A stretch of 64,000 nucleotides of DNA, from assembly GCF_002013915.1 (NCBI RefSeq), contig NZ_MBTF01000039.1, forward strand, positions 1 through 64,000, read 5' to 3'. Below are positions 24,986-33,966 of the stretch, piece after piece; within the stretch, counting starts at the first letter, position 1, and the number at the start of each line of letters is the position of its first letter. A program made the position numbers and the translations under genes. The notes beneath the pieces are model-generated. The model searched no databases. It was not told where the DNA came from and worked only from the letters and a program-made list of their open reading frames with translations. Source of the stretch: Mucilaginibacter pedocola. GTDB taxonomy: Bacteria; Bacteroidota; Bacteroidia; Sphingobacteriales; Sphingobacteriaceae.

Positions 24986-26722
24986 ATGCAGGAATTAGAT
25001 CCTACCATCCTTCAAAAAGCGCAATCATGGCTCGAAGGGAATTATGATGCCGATGTAAAGGCACAGATCCAAAAAATGATAGACGATAAAGCGTATACGG
25101 AACTCACCGATTCGTTTTACCGCGACCTTGAGTTTGGTACGGGTGGCCTGCGCGGTATTATGGGGCCGGGCAGCAACCGCATCAACAAATACACTATAGG
25201 TTCGGCCACCCAGGGTTTAGCTAATTACTTAAAGAAAACCTACCCCGGCGAGAAGATCAGTGTGGCTATCGCACACGATAGCCGCAACAACGCCGACCTG
25301 TTCTCGAAGATCACTGCCGACGTTTTTTCGGCGAATGATATACATGTTTACTTCTTCAATGCGCTGCGCCCTACGCCCGAGCTTTCGTACGCCGTGCGCC
25401 ACTTCGGTTGCAAAAGCGGTGTAATGCTTACTGCATCGCACAACCCTAAAGAATATAACGGTTACAAAGCTTATGGCGATGATGGCGGACAATTTGTTGC
25501 CCCGCATGATGCTGCCGTAATGGAGGAAGTTGCCAAAATAAAAAGCATCGACGAAGTAAAATTCGATCGCGTAGAAGCGAATATACAGGAGATAGGCGAA
25601 GATGTAGATGCACTTTACCTGGCAGATATTGCTACCCTTACCGTTTCGCCGGATGCCATTAAGCGCCAAAAGGACCTGAAAGTTGTTTACTCGCCTATCC
25701 ACGGTACAGGTATCACTTTAGTGCCAAAAGCGCTGGAGCTTTTCGGTTTCGAGAACGTGATATTAGTTGACGAGCAAACCACGCCTGACGGTAACTTCCC
25801 AACTGTAGTTTACCCTAACCCGGAGGAGAAAGAGGCACTTACTCTTGCGCTTAAAAAAGCACAGGAAACTGATGCCGACCTGGTACTGGCTACCGACCCT
25901 GATGCCGACCGCGTAGGTATTGCCGTTAAAAACACCGACGGCGAGTTTGTATTGCTTAACGGTAACCAAACCGGTACTATGCTGATACATTACCTGCTTA
26001 GCGCATGGGAAGAAAAAGGCAAACTAACCGGCAAAGAGTACATTGTAAAAACCATTGTTACTACCTACCTCATCGACCGTATGGCCGAAGCCAAAAACGT
26101 AACCTGCTACAACACGCTTACCGGCTTTAAATACATTGGCGAACTGATGACCAAATTTGAAGGCCAGCAAACCTTCATAGGTGGTGGCGAAGAAAGCTAC
26201 GGTTATTTAATTGGCGATTTTGTGCGCGATAAAGATGCCGTTGTTTCGAGCGCATTCATCGCCGAAATGACCGCCTACTACAAAGATAAAGGCAGCAGCC
26301 TGTTCGAGGCCCTGCTGGATACTTATGTGGAGTACGGCTTCTTTAAAGAAAAACTGATATCGCTTACCAAAAAAGGCAAAACCGGGGCGGAAGAAATTGT
26401 TGCCATGATGGAGAAATTCCGCAACAACCCGCCTGCCGAACTGGGCGGCTCGAAAGTAAAAACGCTGAAAGATTACGAAAAACGCGTGGAGACAGACTTA
26501 GCCAGCGGCACGGTTACCCCTATTGAGTTGCCAACCTCAGATGTATTGCAGTTCATCACCGAAGATGGAAGCATCATTTCAGCACGTCCATCGGGTACCG
26601 AGCCTAAGATCAAATTCTATTGCAGTGTAAACGGCAAACTCGAGAGCAAAGAAGCTTACGCCGAAACCGAAAAGCAATTAGAAGCGAAGATAGATACGAT
26701 AATGAAGGATTTGGGTGTGTAA
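24986..26722 (+). CDS. phospho-sugar mutase (phosphoglucomutase/phosphomannomutase)
   Basis: A 578-residue alpha-D-phosphohexomutase that moves phosphate between C1 and C6 of glucose or mannose phosphates. The catalytic serine lies in LTASHNPKEYNGYKAY near 145-160. The metal loop is ATDPDADRVGIAV near 304-316, the sugar loop is GGGEESYGYLIGDF near 397-410, and the phosphate-binding loop is ARPSGTEPKIKFY near 533-545. All four domains are present and the length fits the bacterial PgcA-type group. It stands alone, and a strong intrinsic terminator follows. The A+T-rich upstream region has a near match to the TAnnTTTG box but no confident promoter. Confidence 0.93.
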   Translation: MQELDPTILQKAQSWLEGNYDADVKAQIQKMIDDKAYTELTDSFYRDLEFGTGGLRGIMGPGSNRINKYTIGSATQGLANYLKKTYPGEKISVAIAHDSRNNADLFSKITADVFSANDIHVYFFNALRPTPELSYAVRHFGCKSGVMLTASHNPKEYNGYKAYGDDGGQFVAPHDAAVMEEVAKIKSIDEVKFDRVEANIQEIGEDVDALYLADIATLTVSPDAIKRQKDLKVVYSPIHGTGITLVPKALELFGFENVILVDEQTTPDGNFPTVVYPNPEEKEALTLALKKAQETDADLVLATDPDADRVGIAVKNTDGEFVLLNGNQTGTMLIHYLLSAWEEKGKLTGKEYIVKTIVTTYLIDRMAEAKNVTCYNTLTGFKYIGELMTKFEGQQTFIGGGEESYGYLIGDFVRDKDAVVSSAFIAEMTAYYKDKGSSLFEALLDTYVEYGFFKEKLISLTKKGKTGAEEIVAMMEKFRNNPPAELGGSKVKTLKDYEKRVETDLASGTVTPIELPTSDVLQFITEDGSIISARPSGTEPKIKFYCSVNGKLESKEAYAETEKQLEAKIDTIMKDLGV

Positions 26723-26794
26723 ATACACTCGAATAGTTTCGAATTGAGTGAACACTAATTTCTTCGAATTAAATCGAATTTCACGAATTAAATT

Positions 26795-26824
26795 AAAAGG
26801 CTGCTTGTTTAAGGCAGCCTTTTT
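26795..26824 (+). terminator. intrinsic terminator after the phosphohexomutase gene
   Basis: AAAAGGCTGC and GCAGCCTTTT form a perfect ten-base stem with a short loop, with further T following. Upstream, 26728-26794 contains several TTCGAATT-like A+T-rich units of a dispersed repeat. Confidence 0.85.
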
Positions 26825-26849
26825 AAGTTCTGCAATTTAATTTAGTTCT

Positions 26850-27272
26850 ATGTCAAAATATCCTCAAGTAAAAGATATTGATCTGGTAGGCACATACCCC
26901 GCTCTTGTTAAGTCGGGCGGTGGTTATGTTTGGGATGATGTGTTGGAATACCGTGTTTGGTGCCATCCTGAAAATGGCGCACCTGATATTGAGGAAGGAG
27001 ACGACTATTATTATGTTTTTGATAACTACGAAGATGCACTTGAATTTACGGAGAATAATGCGGGAACCGAAGAGCCACTGGCTTTGATATTGCAGGAAGA
27101 ATACATAAGCGAACCGGAACCCGGAGAATATATTCATGTAAAAGAGCAGCGGCTAACAGAGTGGCCGGTCGAGTTCCTAAACCGCCCTAAAAGAACGGCC
27201 AATACTATCCTGAATTTCTTTGCCCCCGACGCACCAGCCAACAGGTTGGATATTCTTAGAGGGCTTGCTTGA
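26850..27272 (+). CDS. hypothetical acidic protein
   Basis: A 140-residue cytoplasmic protein that I do not recognise with confidence. It is strongly acidic in the middle (IEEGDDYYYVFDNYEDALEF and the following ENNAGTEEP), with many aromatic residues, and ends in a more basic part with a Pro-rich turn (FFAPDAPANRLDILRGLA). No signal peptide or membrane segment is seen. The N-terminal VKDIDLVGTYPALVKSGGGYVWDDVLEYRVWCHP segment contains conserved-looking Gly, Trp and Cys, suggesting a folded domain. The stop is followed after eight bases by the first of two long hairpin repeats. The gene appears to be a single-gene unit behind a terminator. Confidence 0.72.
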   Translation: MSKYPQVKDIDLVGTYPALVKSGGGYVWDDVLEYRVWCHPENGAPDIEEGDDYYYVFDNYEDALEFTENNAGTEEPLALILQEEYISEPEPGEYIHVKEQRLTEWPVEFLNRPKRTANTILNFFAPDAPANRLDILRGLA

Positions 27273-27280
27273 TAAATTAC

Positions 27281-27438
27281 TCCTCCACTGGTCGAAGTTT
27301 ATAACTTCGACCTAAAATTGGTTAAGCTTCCAGCTTAACTGAAATTAAATTCAACGTTCCGAATAGCAACCCGGAAGCTGGAAGCTTCCTAAGTTTTAGG
27401 TCGAAGTTACGCTGCGCTAAACTTCGACCAGGGTAAAT
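27281..27438. repeat. long multi-hairpin repeat, copy A
   Basis: Four nested small palindromes occur in order: GGTCGAAGTT...AACTTCGACC, TTAAGCTTCCAGCTTAA, GGAAGCTGGAAGCTTCC and a second GGTCGAAGTT...AACTTCGACC. The same block in the same direction recurs at 28177-28333. The right edge lies five bases past the stop of the minus-strand gene at 27444. Confidence 0.85.
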
Positions 27439-27443
27439 TTCCC

Positions 27444-28052
27444 TTATTGCTTATTCATTTCCTCGATCCACTTCGCCACTTCTTCGCGGGCTGCGGCAAT
27501 AACCGGTCGCCCGGCACGGTAGTACATTTTCCATTGGTCGGGTTTGCGGCGGTATTCTTCGTCAATAAATTCGCCGTTGGCGGTTTTGGCACTGAAGTTT
27601 ACATCGGCTGTAGTTTCCATAAACTCTTCCAATCGTTTTTTGACCATCTCCTGCGGGTCGGCGGGGTAGCTTTGCTCACCGTTGTTGCCGCCGTTTATTA
27701 CTTTGTCTTTAGCCTTGTTCAGCAAGCCGGATACGCTGGGCATACCAAAACGTTTCACCTTTCCATAAAGCTGTTTATTGCGGAACTTTTTGTAGTCGCT
27801 TGCAAAATCGTCGCTTTGGGTGTAGGCCTTGGCTAATTGTACCAGTTCGCGGGTGCAGACCACGCGCACATCAACGGGCAGGCTTCGCGCCTTATCTACC
27901 AGGTCGGTTTTAAAAGAGATGGCGGGCCTTTTCACTGCCTCTAACATATATTCGTTGGCTTCCTTGCTATCGATGTTTAGTTGGGTAAGGGCATCGGCTG
28001 TAAATGCCAGCAGGCCAATGGCCGCGGCAACAATAATAAGTTTGAATTTCAT
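27444..28052 (-). CDS. secreted hypothetical protein
   Basis: A 202-residue exported protein of unknown function. The first 22 residues (MKFKLIIVAAAIGLLAFTADA) are a signal peptide or a single membrane anchor. The remainder is mainly helical and basic, with a FRNKQLYGKVKRFG stretch in the middle, a short Gly/Asn-rich linker (INGGNNGEQSY) and a C-terminal helix rich in Glu and Lys. One Cys is present after the signal. It is flanked on both sides by copies of the same long repeat in the same direction, so gene and flank could have been duplicated or moved as a unit. No partner gene is obvious. Confidence 0.75.
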   Translation of the reverse strand: MKFKLIIVAAAIGLLAFTADALTQLNIDSKEANEYMLEAVKRPAISFKTDLVDKARSLPVDVRVVCTRELVQLAKAYTQSDDFASDYKKFRNKQLYGKVKRFGMPSVSGLLNKAKDKVINGGNNGEQSYPADPQEMVKKRLEEFMETTADVNFSAKTANGEFIDEEYRRKPDQWKMYYRAGRPVIAAAREEVAKWIEEMNKQ

Positions 28053-28154
28053 GATGATAAATTGTGTAACGGTTCAAGCAATATTGCTCAGGTTACACAG
28101 ACGGGGGAGGCTGTGGGAATGTTACAGGAAGAGGATTTTTTTAACGGGATGATA

Positions 28155-28172
28155 GCCAGCGTGGACGCCGGC
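28155..28172. repeat. single small hairpin with GCGTGGACGC core
   Basis: GCCAGCGTGGACGCCGGC has the same core as the four hairpins at 5725-5836, with GCC/GGC outer bases and one mismatch. It lies immediately before the long repeat copy B. Confidence 0.55.
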
Positions 28173-28176
28173 AAAC

Positions 28177-28333
28177 ATCCTCCGCTGGTCGAAGTTTATA
28201 ACTTCGACCTAAAATTGGTTAAGCTTTCAGCTTAACAATATGAAATGCAATGTTTCCAATGGCAACCCGGAAGCTGGAAGCTTCCTAAGTTTTAGGTCGA
28301 AGTTACGCTGCGCTAAACTTCGACCAGGGTAAA
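28177..28333. repeat. long multi-hairpin repeat, copy B
   Basis: This is the same order of hairpins as copy A at 27281-27438, differing mainly in the central spacer. Its right edge lies two bases past the stop codon of the minus-strand membrane protein gene, the same position that copy A holds relative to its neighbour. Confidence 0.85.
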
Positions 28334-28335
28334 TA

Positions 28336-29418
28336 TTACCCCTTCTTCAGCGTATGCTTCCGCAACAAACTTATCACCACATAAGCCCCAACCATAGCCG
28401 GGAAAAACAGCAGGAATGAACGCTGCAGCAAAGTAAATATCGACAACAGTGTTTTAGGTATAATAGTGCCGAACAGGTTAGATATCAGCACTTCGGCAAA
28501 GCCACTGCCACCCGGGCTGGGTGCAAAGTATATACCGAACTGGATAATTACCTGGAAAGCGATAACCTGCACCAAATTGGCATGTACGCCAAGCCCCATC
28601 AGTATAACCCATTGCAGGCAGTATTTATTTACATAAAGCACTGTTGTTATGAGCAAACTCAATGGGAACAAGAACGGGTTTTGGCGGATAATAACGCTGC
28701 AGGTTTGCTGGTATTTGCTAATGTTAGTGAAGGAATTATCAGCCCACTTCGTAAATTTCTCTTTCCGTTTGGGGAAGACGGCGGACAAGCCCTTCGCTAT
28801 TTGTTTAATGATAGCCCCTATCCAAAGCGGTTTCCAGAATGCCAGTATAAATGCTGCTAAAAACAGCAGAAAGAAAGTAAAACCAAACTTCAGCATCTGC
28901 GGAACGAAGGAGTTTACCGAACTGGTATCCATCAACATAATAGCTACAAAGCCGGCCAAGGGCATAAATATCAGTGTAGCACCCATGTTGATGAGGCTGA
29001 TAGCGAAGGCATCAATAAACTTTACGCCATTGCTGGTATACACAAATATTTGTGCCGGGCCTGCACCGCCATGTGCCGGTGTTACCGCCCCCATAAACAT
29101 ATTGGCGACGTTTGCCCTGAAGCTAACCCAATGCGATACGCCGGGTGCCAGTTTGCGCACATAAATATGGTTACGCCAACTGCCCAGCATCAGATCCACA
29201 AAAAGCATTACAAAACAAATAGCAATGTACTTGTAAGAGATATGCTGAAGCGCCGTTACGGTATCGCCGGTATTGTTGTAAAAGAAGATACCGGCAATGG
29301 TAGCAACGGTGATCAGCGCGAACCATAAGGCTCCTTTAATGATCACATTTTTGTTGAATACCTTATTTACTTCCTGCTTCTCGGCATTTGTGGCTTCCTG
29401 TTCGGTCACTTCGGTCAT
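28336..29418 (-). CDS. flippase-like membrane protein (UPF0104 / LPG synthase TM region)
   Basis: A 360-residue integral membrane protein with about eight transmembrane helices, for example ALWFALITVATIAGIFFY, YIAICFVMLFVDLMLG and FGFTFFLLFLAAFILAF. The conserved NMFMGAVTPAHGGAGPAQIFVY block near 107-128 and APSPGGSGFAEVLIS near 300-314 identify the lysylphosphatidylglycerol synthase transmembrane (flippase-like) family. No synthase domain is fused. The family is thought to move lipids or lipid-linked products across the inner membrane. It lies 25 bases after a cytoplasmic phosphodiesterase gene on the same strand, so the two are probably cotranscribed and may act on the same lipid. Confidence 0.87.
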   Translation of the reverse strand: MTEVTEQEATNAEKQEVNKVFNKNVIIKGALWFALITVATIAGIFFYNNTGDTVTALQHISYKYIAICFVMLFVDLMLGSWRNHIYVRKLAPGVSHWVSFRANVANMFMGAVTPAHGGAGPAQIFVYTSNGVKFIDAFAISLINMGATLIFMPLAGFVAIMLMDTSSVNSFVPQMLKFGFTFFLLFLAAFILAFWKPLWIGAIIKQIAKGLSAVFPKRKEKFTKWADNSFTNISKYQQTCSVIIRQNPFLFPLSLLITTVLYVNKYCLQWVILMGLGVHANLVQVIAFQVIIQFGIYFAPSPGGSGFAEVLISNLFGTIIPKTLLSIFTLLQRSFLLFFPAMVGAYVVISLLRKHTLKKG

Positions 29419-29443
29419 TTACTAATGTTTAGGTTTAAATATA

Positions 29444-30862
29444 TTAAAATAAAGGCTCGCCTTCTGATTTTTCGGGCGTTATGCCTTTCCATTTCAGTAT
29501 ACTGTCGAATAAGTCGGCAGTGCGGGCGGGCTTGGTGTCCCAACCTTTTTGGTTGTATATCATGGGCACGTGTATGTGCTGGCGGTGCAATGAACCATGC
29601 GAACCTACGTGCTCGGGGTATTCCCAGAAATCGCGCAGATCGTAGCCCACGGTGGCGCTTATTACAATATCCCCCGCCCTGCGGCTGCGGAACAATTGAT
29701 ATATCTGGAAAACCGCATCCGGGTAATCGGTTTCGAAGGTAGCCTCCAAAATAGCACGGTGGCCTGTTGCTTCTATCTTACCGCCATATTTCAAAACATC
29801 GGCAGTGAGCGGTTCATAACTGAACACATCACCTTTCACGGCAATTTTTGCTTTACCCGCGCTGTTGTGCACAATATATGTTTGCTCCTCATCGCCGCGG
29901 TAAATAGCAAAGTCAACAGCATCTTCCTTAATGAGTTTCTCCAAACGCTCGGCACCCATTATGTTTACTATCTCAGTTTCGCGCAGCACATGGTCGCCTT
30001 CGTGGTTAAGCAGGTGGATACTACCGAATGAGTTACCCGATATCATCACCGCCGATTTTGGGTTTTGTTTCCAGATCACCGGGTAGTAAACAGATTTCAG
30101 CCCGTTGTTGGTCATCCAGTCGCCCAGGTCGAGGTGTTGGGTGGTTGGGGTAAGCCCATGGTCAGATGTCATCACAAATAGGGTATCGTCCCACCAACCC
30201 TTGCTTTCCAGCTTGGCACGAACGGTGCCTAAGCTGCGATCAACAATTTTATAAGCTTCTATCGTGCGCTCGTCGCGGATGTGGTGGTAATGCGAATCCC
30301 AATCTACACTTGGGAATACCGCGAACAGGAAATCAAAATCTTTACCCGATTCCAGCATCTCCATAATACGGGCATGCCCCTGAAGGTCTACCGGGTGGTG
30401 TATTTGTTTAAAATGCGCTTTAGTGTACAGCCAGCCTTTTCCTTTTTTGCCCAGGTCGTACTCATCAGGCACATTGCGGGTAATCATGTTGTACATATTG
30501 TACGATTCGCCCATCAGTTCGAACAACGTTGGCTTATCCGGGTGCATATCGGTATTGAACCAAGCTGCCTCGGGGCCGCAATAGCTGCGCATGGCATTCT
30601 TATTCCAGCGGGTGCGTTTAAATTCTTTTTTATCGAACCAGCGTATACCGGTAATATCTTGCGTGCCGGGGAAATGGCCTGTTAAAAATGGCAGGTAGGC
30701 CGGGCCGGTGGTAGAAGGGAAACAAGTGGTAGCCTTGCGATAGGTACCCTCATCAATTATCCGTTTAATATTGGGGAGCAGGCCTTGTTCTATCAGTTCG
30801 GGCAGTACTTCACTATGGGCGCCGTCAACCAAATAAAACAGCACACGCTTTTTGCTTTGCAT
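29444..30862 (-). CDS. alkaline phosphatase superfamily protein (nucleotide pyrophosphatase/phosphodiesterase type)
   Basis: A 472-residue metallophosphoesterase without a signal peptide, so probably cytoplasmic. The metal ligands of the family are visible. The first Asp is in LFYLVDGAHSEV (residue 14), the nucleophile Thr is in CFPSTTGPAYLPFLTG near 44-57, Asp and His are in SVDWDSHYHH near 190, the Asp/His pair is in TSDHGLTPT near 234, and the last His is in GSHGSLHRQH near 430. The architecture resembles type I phosphodiesterase/nucleotide pyrophosphatase proteins. It is the upstream gene of a pair with the flippase-like membrane protein. Substrates may be nucleotide or lipid phosphodiesters, which the sequence does not decide. 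A TACCTTTG box lies 65 bases upstream. Confidence 0.88.
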   Translation of the reverse strand: MQSKKRVLFYLVDGAHSEVLPELIEQGLLPNIKRIIDEGTYRKATTCFPSTTGPAYLPFLTGHFPGTQDITGIRWFDKKEFKRTRWNKNAMRSYCGPEAAWFNTDMHPDKPTLFELMGESYNMYNMITRNVPDEYDLGKKGKGWLYTKAHFKQIHHPVDLQGHARIMEMLESGKDFDFLFAVFPSVDWDSHYHHIRDERTIEAYKIVDRSLGTVRAKLESKGWWDDTLFVMTSDHGLTPTTQHLDLGDWMTNNGLKSVYYPVIWKQNPKSAVMISGNSFGSIHLLNHEGDHVLRETEIVNIMGAERLEKLIKEDAVDFAIYRGDEEQTYIVHNSAGKAKIAVKGDVFSYEPLTADVLKYGGKIEATGHRAILEATFETDYPDAVFQIYQLFRSRRAGDIVISATVGYDLRDFWEYPEHVGSHGSLHRQHIHVPMIYNQKGWDTKPARTADLFDSILKWKGITPEKSEGEPLF

Positions 30863-30926
30863 CAGTAAAAATTAATATAGCTAATATCAATAAGCTGACC
30901 AATTTTAGTTTTCAGTCAGTTTTGCG

Positions 30927-30934
30927 CAAAGGTA
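30927..30934 (-). promoter_or_regulatory. -7 box for the phosphodiesterase/flippase unit
   Basis: On the minus strand this reads TACCTTTG, an exact match to the Bacteroidota TAnnTTTG box. No -33 TTG at the usual 19-21 base spacing was found. The rest of 30863-31042 is A+T-rich. Confidence 0.4.
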
Positions 30935-31042
30935 AATTAATTTAACAAGAGTAAAACGCCCGATTAACATTGTAACCATAAAATGACCATTGAATTTTGT
31001 TAAATTTTAGTTAAACTTGCCCTTGAATAGCCCCATTGTTAA

Positions 31043-31594
31043 TTGAAAAGGATATTTGTGATAGTGATGTTGAGCATTCACCTGTTTAATGCAGGCGGAT
31101 ATTTGCTGCTGCAACAATACCAGGAATACCTTACCGACAGGCGGATGAACGAACTCATCAGCCAAAACCTTTACAACCCCAATACGCTGATAGAGGTTAA
31201 AGTAGCCCAGCACCTCCCCGGTATTACCGAAACCTGGGGCGACTACAAAAACATCGATGGGCAGGTACAGCTCAAAAACAATTGCTACAATTACGTAAGG
31301 CTAAAGGTAACGCGCGACACGCTTTACCTGATGGTGATCCCCAACTACGAGAAAACACACCTGATAAAAAAGAACATCATTTACGCTAAACAGATAAACG
31401 ATATTCCGCAAGGTGACAAAAACCAAGCTGCCGCTAAAAAAGCAAGCAGCACACTAAAGTATAGTGCGCCGGTAATTGCTTATCAGTTTGCGCAATTCGA
31501 AGATATTGCTCCATTGATAGTTAAACCGCTACAAACCGGTTTACCCACCCCCACCATTGCCATTGGAGGCCAGCCTCCCGAAATTTTAGGTTAA
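31043..31594 (+). CDS. small exported hypothetical protein upstream of a TonB receptor
   Basis: A 183-residue protein starting at TTG (31043), or less likely at the ATG at 31067. The TTG start gives a complete N-terminal signal or anchor (RIFVIVMLSIHLFNAGGYLLLQQ). The following part holds a repeated-looking basic/aromatic pattern and one CYNYVRLKV segment. The tail is Pro/Gly-rich (PTPTIAIGGQPPEILG). I do not recognise the family. It lies 100 bases before a TonB-dependent receptor gene on the same strand, so it may be a periplasmic partner or an accessory metal or siderophore binding protein. That is inferred only from position. Confidence 0.68.
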   Translation: MKRIFVIVMLSIHLFNAGGYLLLQQYQEYLTDRRMNELISQNLYNPNTLIEVKVAQHLPGITETWGDYKNIDGQVQLKNNCYNYVRLKVTRDTLYLMVIPNYEKTHLIKKNIIYAKQINDIPQGDKNQAAAKKASSTLKYSAPVIAYQFAQFEDIAPLIVKPLQTGLPTPTIAIGGQPPEILG

Positions 31595-31694
31595 GCCCGA
31601 AAACATGCAGCTTTATTATTGATTACCACCTGCGCACAAGGATGCGACGGGGCGCTGCTATTTTTTTATTACCCTAAAATTTAACGAAATACAC

Positions 31695-33872
31695 ATGAAA
31701 CATTTTTATAAAATGTTGCTGGCTGCATTATTTGTTGGCGGCGCAGCACAGGCACAAACCATTAAGAAAGACACCGTACAGCTCGATAGCGTTATTATAA
31801 AAGAGGCCCGCAGCAAACACCTGCCCGACCAAAGCGGTACCTACCTTTTCGCCGGTAAAAAAACCAACGTAATTTATGCTGACCCGGGCAAGGCAAATTT
31901 ATCTGGTAACGTGGGGCGCACCTTATTTGCGCTGGTGCCCGGCGTAAACGTTTGGGAAATGGATGGCGCAGGCTTACAAATAAACATTGGGACCCGGGGC
32001 ACGGATATGCACCGCTCAATAGAAACCAACATGCGCCAGAACGGCTATAACACCAACTCGGATGTATTCGGCTATCCCGAAAACCATTACAATACGCCTT
32101 TCCAGGCCATTGGCGAGGTGCAATATGTGCGAGGCTCCGCGGCCCTGCAATTTGGCGACCAATTTGGCGGTATGGTAAACTTTAAAATAAAAGACCCCGA
32201 TACCACTAAAGCGTTCGGCTTAGAAAGCGAGCAAACCGCAGGCAGCAACCGCTTCTTTAATACCTACAATGCCATTGGTGGGAAGGTTGGTAAAATAAGC
32301 TACTACGCTTATTTTGATGCACGCAGCGGCAACGGCTGGCGCCCCGATGCAGCGTTTAATTACCATGCTTACTATGCCAACATCAAATACCAGTTCAACA
32401 GCAAGGGGAGTATTTCGTTCCAGTTCTCACGGTCGGATTATGTGCAGCAAATTGCCGGTGGTTTAACTGATGCACAGTTTGAGGCCAACAGCCGCCAAAG
32501 CACCCGTTTCCGTAATTTCTTTAACCCGGTTATTAATATCCCGGCATTGATATTCAATTACAATTTCAGCAAAAACACCAGGCTCGAGGTTACCAGCCAC
32601 CTACTGCGCGGCCAGCGTAATAGCGTGCAGTTTATTGCAGCATCAAACGTAAAAGACACGGTAAACAAAACCCTGTTAACCTACAACCCGCGCCAGGTAG
32701 ACCGCGATTACTACGACAGCTTTACTACCGAAGCTCGCTTGCGCAGCGATTACTCTCTCGACGGCAAGCTGAAAAGCAGCCTGAGCGCCGGCCTGCGCTA
32801 CTCTAACAGCCAAACCAACCGCCGCCAAAAAGGTGTAGGCACAACCGGCACCGATTTCGATCTGGGTTTAGTGAAAGATTACGGTATTGACATTTATGCC
32901 CAAACCCGCAATTACGCTCTTTTTGCCGAGAACCTGTTCCGTATAACCAGCAAACTATCATTCACGCCGGGTGCGCGTATGGAGTTCATCAATTCATCGC
33001 TAACCGGTGCGGTAAACAATCGTACACTGGATCTCAATTACCACAAGCAACGCAATTACCCGTTATTCGGTGCAGGGCTGCAATACCAGGCAACTAATAC
33101 TACCCAATTTTACGGTAATATTTCGCAGGCATACCGCCCATACCTGTACGCGGCCGTTACCCCTGCGGACCAGCTAACACAGGTTGATGCCAATATGAAA
33201 GATAGCCGTGGCTACGATATCGACCTTGGGTACCGCGGCCGCATCAAACAAGTTTTCAGCTTTGATGTGAACGCCTTTTACGTACGTTATAACGACCGCG
33301 CAGGTACCCTAACCGTGCAGGATGCGGGTGGCACAAACCACCTGTACTTAACCAACGTAGGCGATGCTGTTGCTAAAGGTATCGAAGCTTACACCGAAGT
33401 ATCGCTATTACGCAGCCTCGACCCGCAGGCAGGCGGCGACCTGAAACTGTTTAACACCCTTGCCTATACCCATGGCAGGTATGTAGCCGGCGCCATAAAC
33501 CTATCGGGCGTAAACAAAAGCCTGGTAGGTAACCAAATTGAAGGCACCCCTACCTGGACCAACCGCACTGGCTTAACCTACATTAGTGGAGCTGTAACCA
33601 GCACTATGTTATTCAGCTACGTAGGCAAAAACTATAGCGATGCCAACAACACCCTATCGAACCCAACAGGGGCTACAGGTATTGTTCCGGCGTATAAATT
33701 GCTGGACTTTGCATTTAACTACCGCTTTCTGCAGAAATACCACGTTAACTTTAACTTAAATAACGTAGGTAATGTAAAATACTTTACCCGCCGTATAAAC
33801 ATGTACCCCGGCCCCGGCATCCTCCCCGGCGACGGAAGAAGTTTTGTGATTGGGTTTGGGGTGAAGCTTTAG
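31695..33872 (+). CDS. FecA-like TonB-dependent receptor
   Basis: A 725-residue outer membrane receptor. A signal peptide covers about 1-20 (LLAALFVGGAAQAQ). There is no carboxypeptidase-like N-terminal repeat domain, unlike the SusC group. The plug domain follows directly, with ANLSGNVGRTLFALVPGVNVWEMDGAG near 72-98, IGTRGTDMHRS and VQYVRGSAALQFGDQFGGMVNF near 140-160. The remainder is a 22-strand barrel pattern ending in GRSFVIGFGVKL, with an aromatic or hydrophobic final strand as required for BAM insertion. The short form and the plug sequence resemble FecA/ferric-citrate type receptors, so iron or another metal chelate is a likely ligand. A long perfect palindrome terminator follows the stop. 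Confidence 0.9.
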   Translation: MKHFYKMLLAALFVGGAAQAQTIKKDTVQLDSVIIKEARSKHLPDQSGTYLFAGKKTNVIYADPGKANLSGNVGRTLFALVPGVNVWEMDGAGLQINIGTRGTDMHRSIETNMRQNGYNTNSDVFGYPENHYNTPFQAIGEVQYVRGSAALQFGDQFGGMVNFKIKDPDTTKAFGLESEQTAGSNRFFNTYNAIGGKVGKISYYAYFDARSGNGWRPDAAFNYHAYYANIKYQFNSKGSISFQFSRSDYVQQIAGGLTDAQFEANSRQSTRFRNFFNPVINIPALIFNYNFSKNTRLEVTSHLLRGQRNSVQFIAASNVKDTVNKTLLTYNPRQVDRDYYDSFTTEARLRSDYSLDGKLKSSLSAGLRYSNSQTNRRQKGVGTTGTDFDLGLVKDYGIDIYAQTRNYALFAENLFRITSKLSFTPGARMEFINSSLTGAVNNRTLDLNYHKQRNYPLFGAGLQYQATNTTQFYGNISQAYRPYLYAAVTPADQLTQVDANMKDSRGYDIDLGYRGRIKQVFSFDVNAFYVRYNDRAGTLTVQDAGGTNHLYLTNVGDAVAKGIEAYTEVSLLRSLDPQAGGDLKLFNTLAYTHGRYVAGAINLSGVNKSLVGNQIEGTPTWTNRTGLTYISGAVTSTMLFSYVGKNYSDANNTLSNPTGATGIVPAYKLLDFAFNYRFLQKYHVNFNLNNVGNVKYFTRRINMYPGPGILPGDGRSFVIGFGVKL

Positions 33873-33898
33873 CCCCCTAGCCCCCTGAAGGGGGAGTA
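33873..33898. repeat. C/G-rich repeat, left member of an inverted pair
   Basis: CCCCTAGCCCCCTGAAGGGG reads into the gap after the receptor gene. The inverted partner is at 33967-33992. Both contain the CCCCCTGAAGGGGG or CCCCCTTCAGGGGG palindrome and bracket the terminator between them. Confidence 0.65.
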
Positions 33899-33904
33899 GA
33901 ATTT

Positions 33905-33950
33905 AAAGAAAGAGGCCCGATTCGGTTAACCGAATCGGGCCTCTTTCTTT
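33905..33950. terminator. 46-base perfect palindrome, bidirectional terminator
   Basis: The 23-base arms are perfectly complementary (start AAAGAAAGAGGCCCGATTCG, centre GGTTAACC). It has T-rich ends in both directions and sits between the convergent receptor gene and the response regulator gene. Confidence 0.9.
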
Positions 33951-33966
33951 ATGAGTATTTCAAAAG

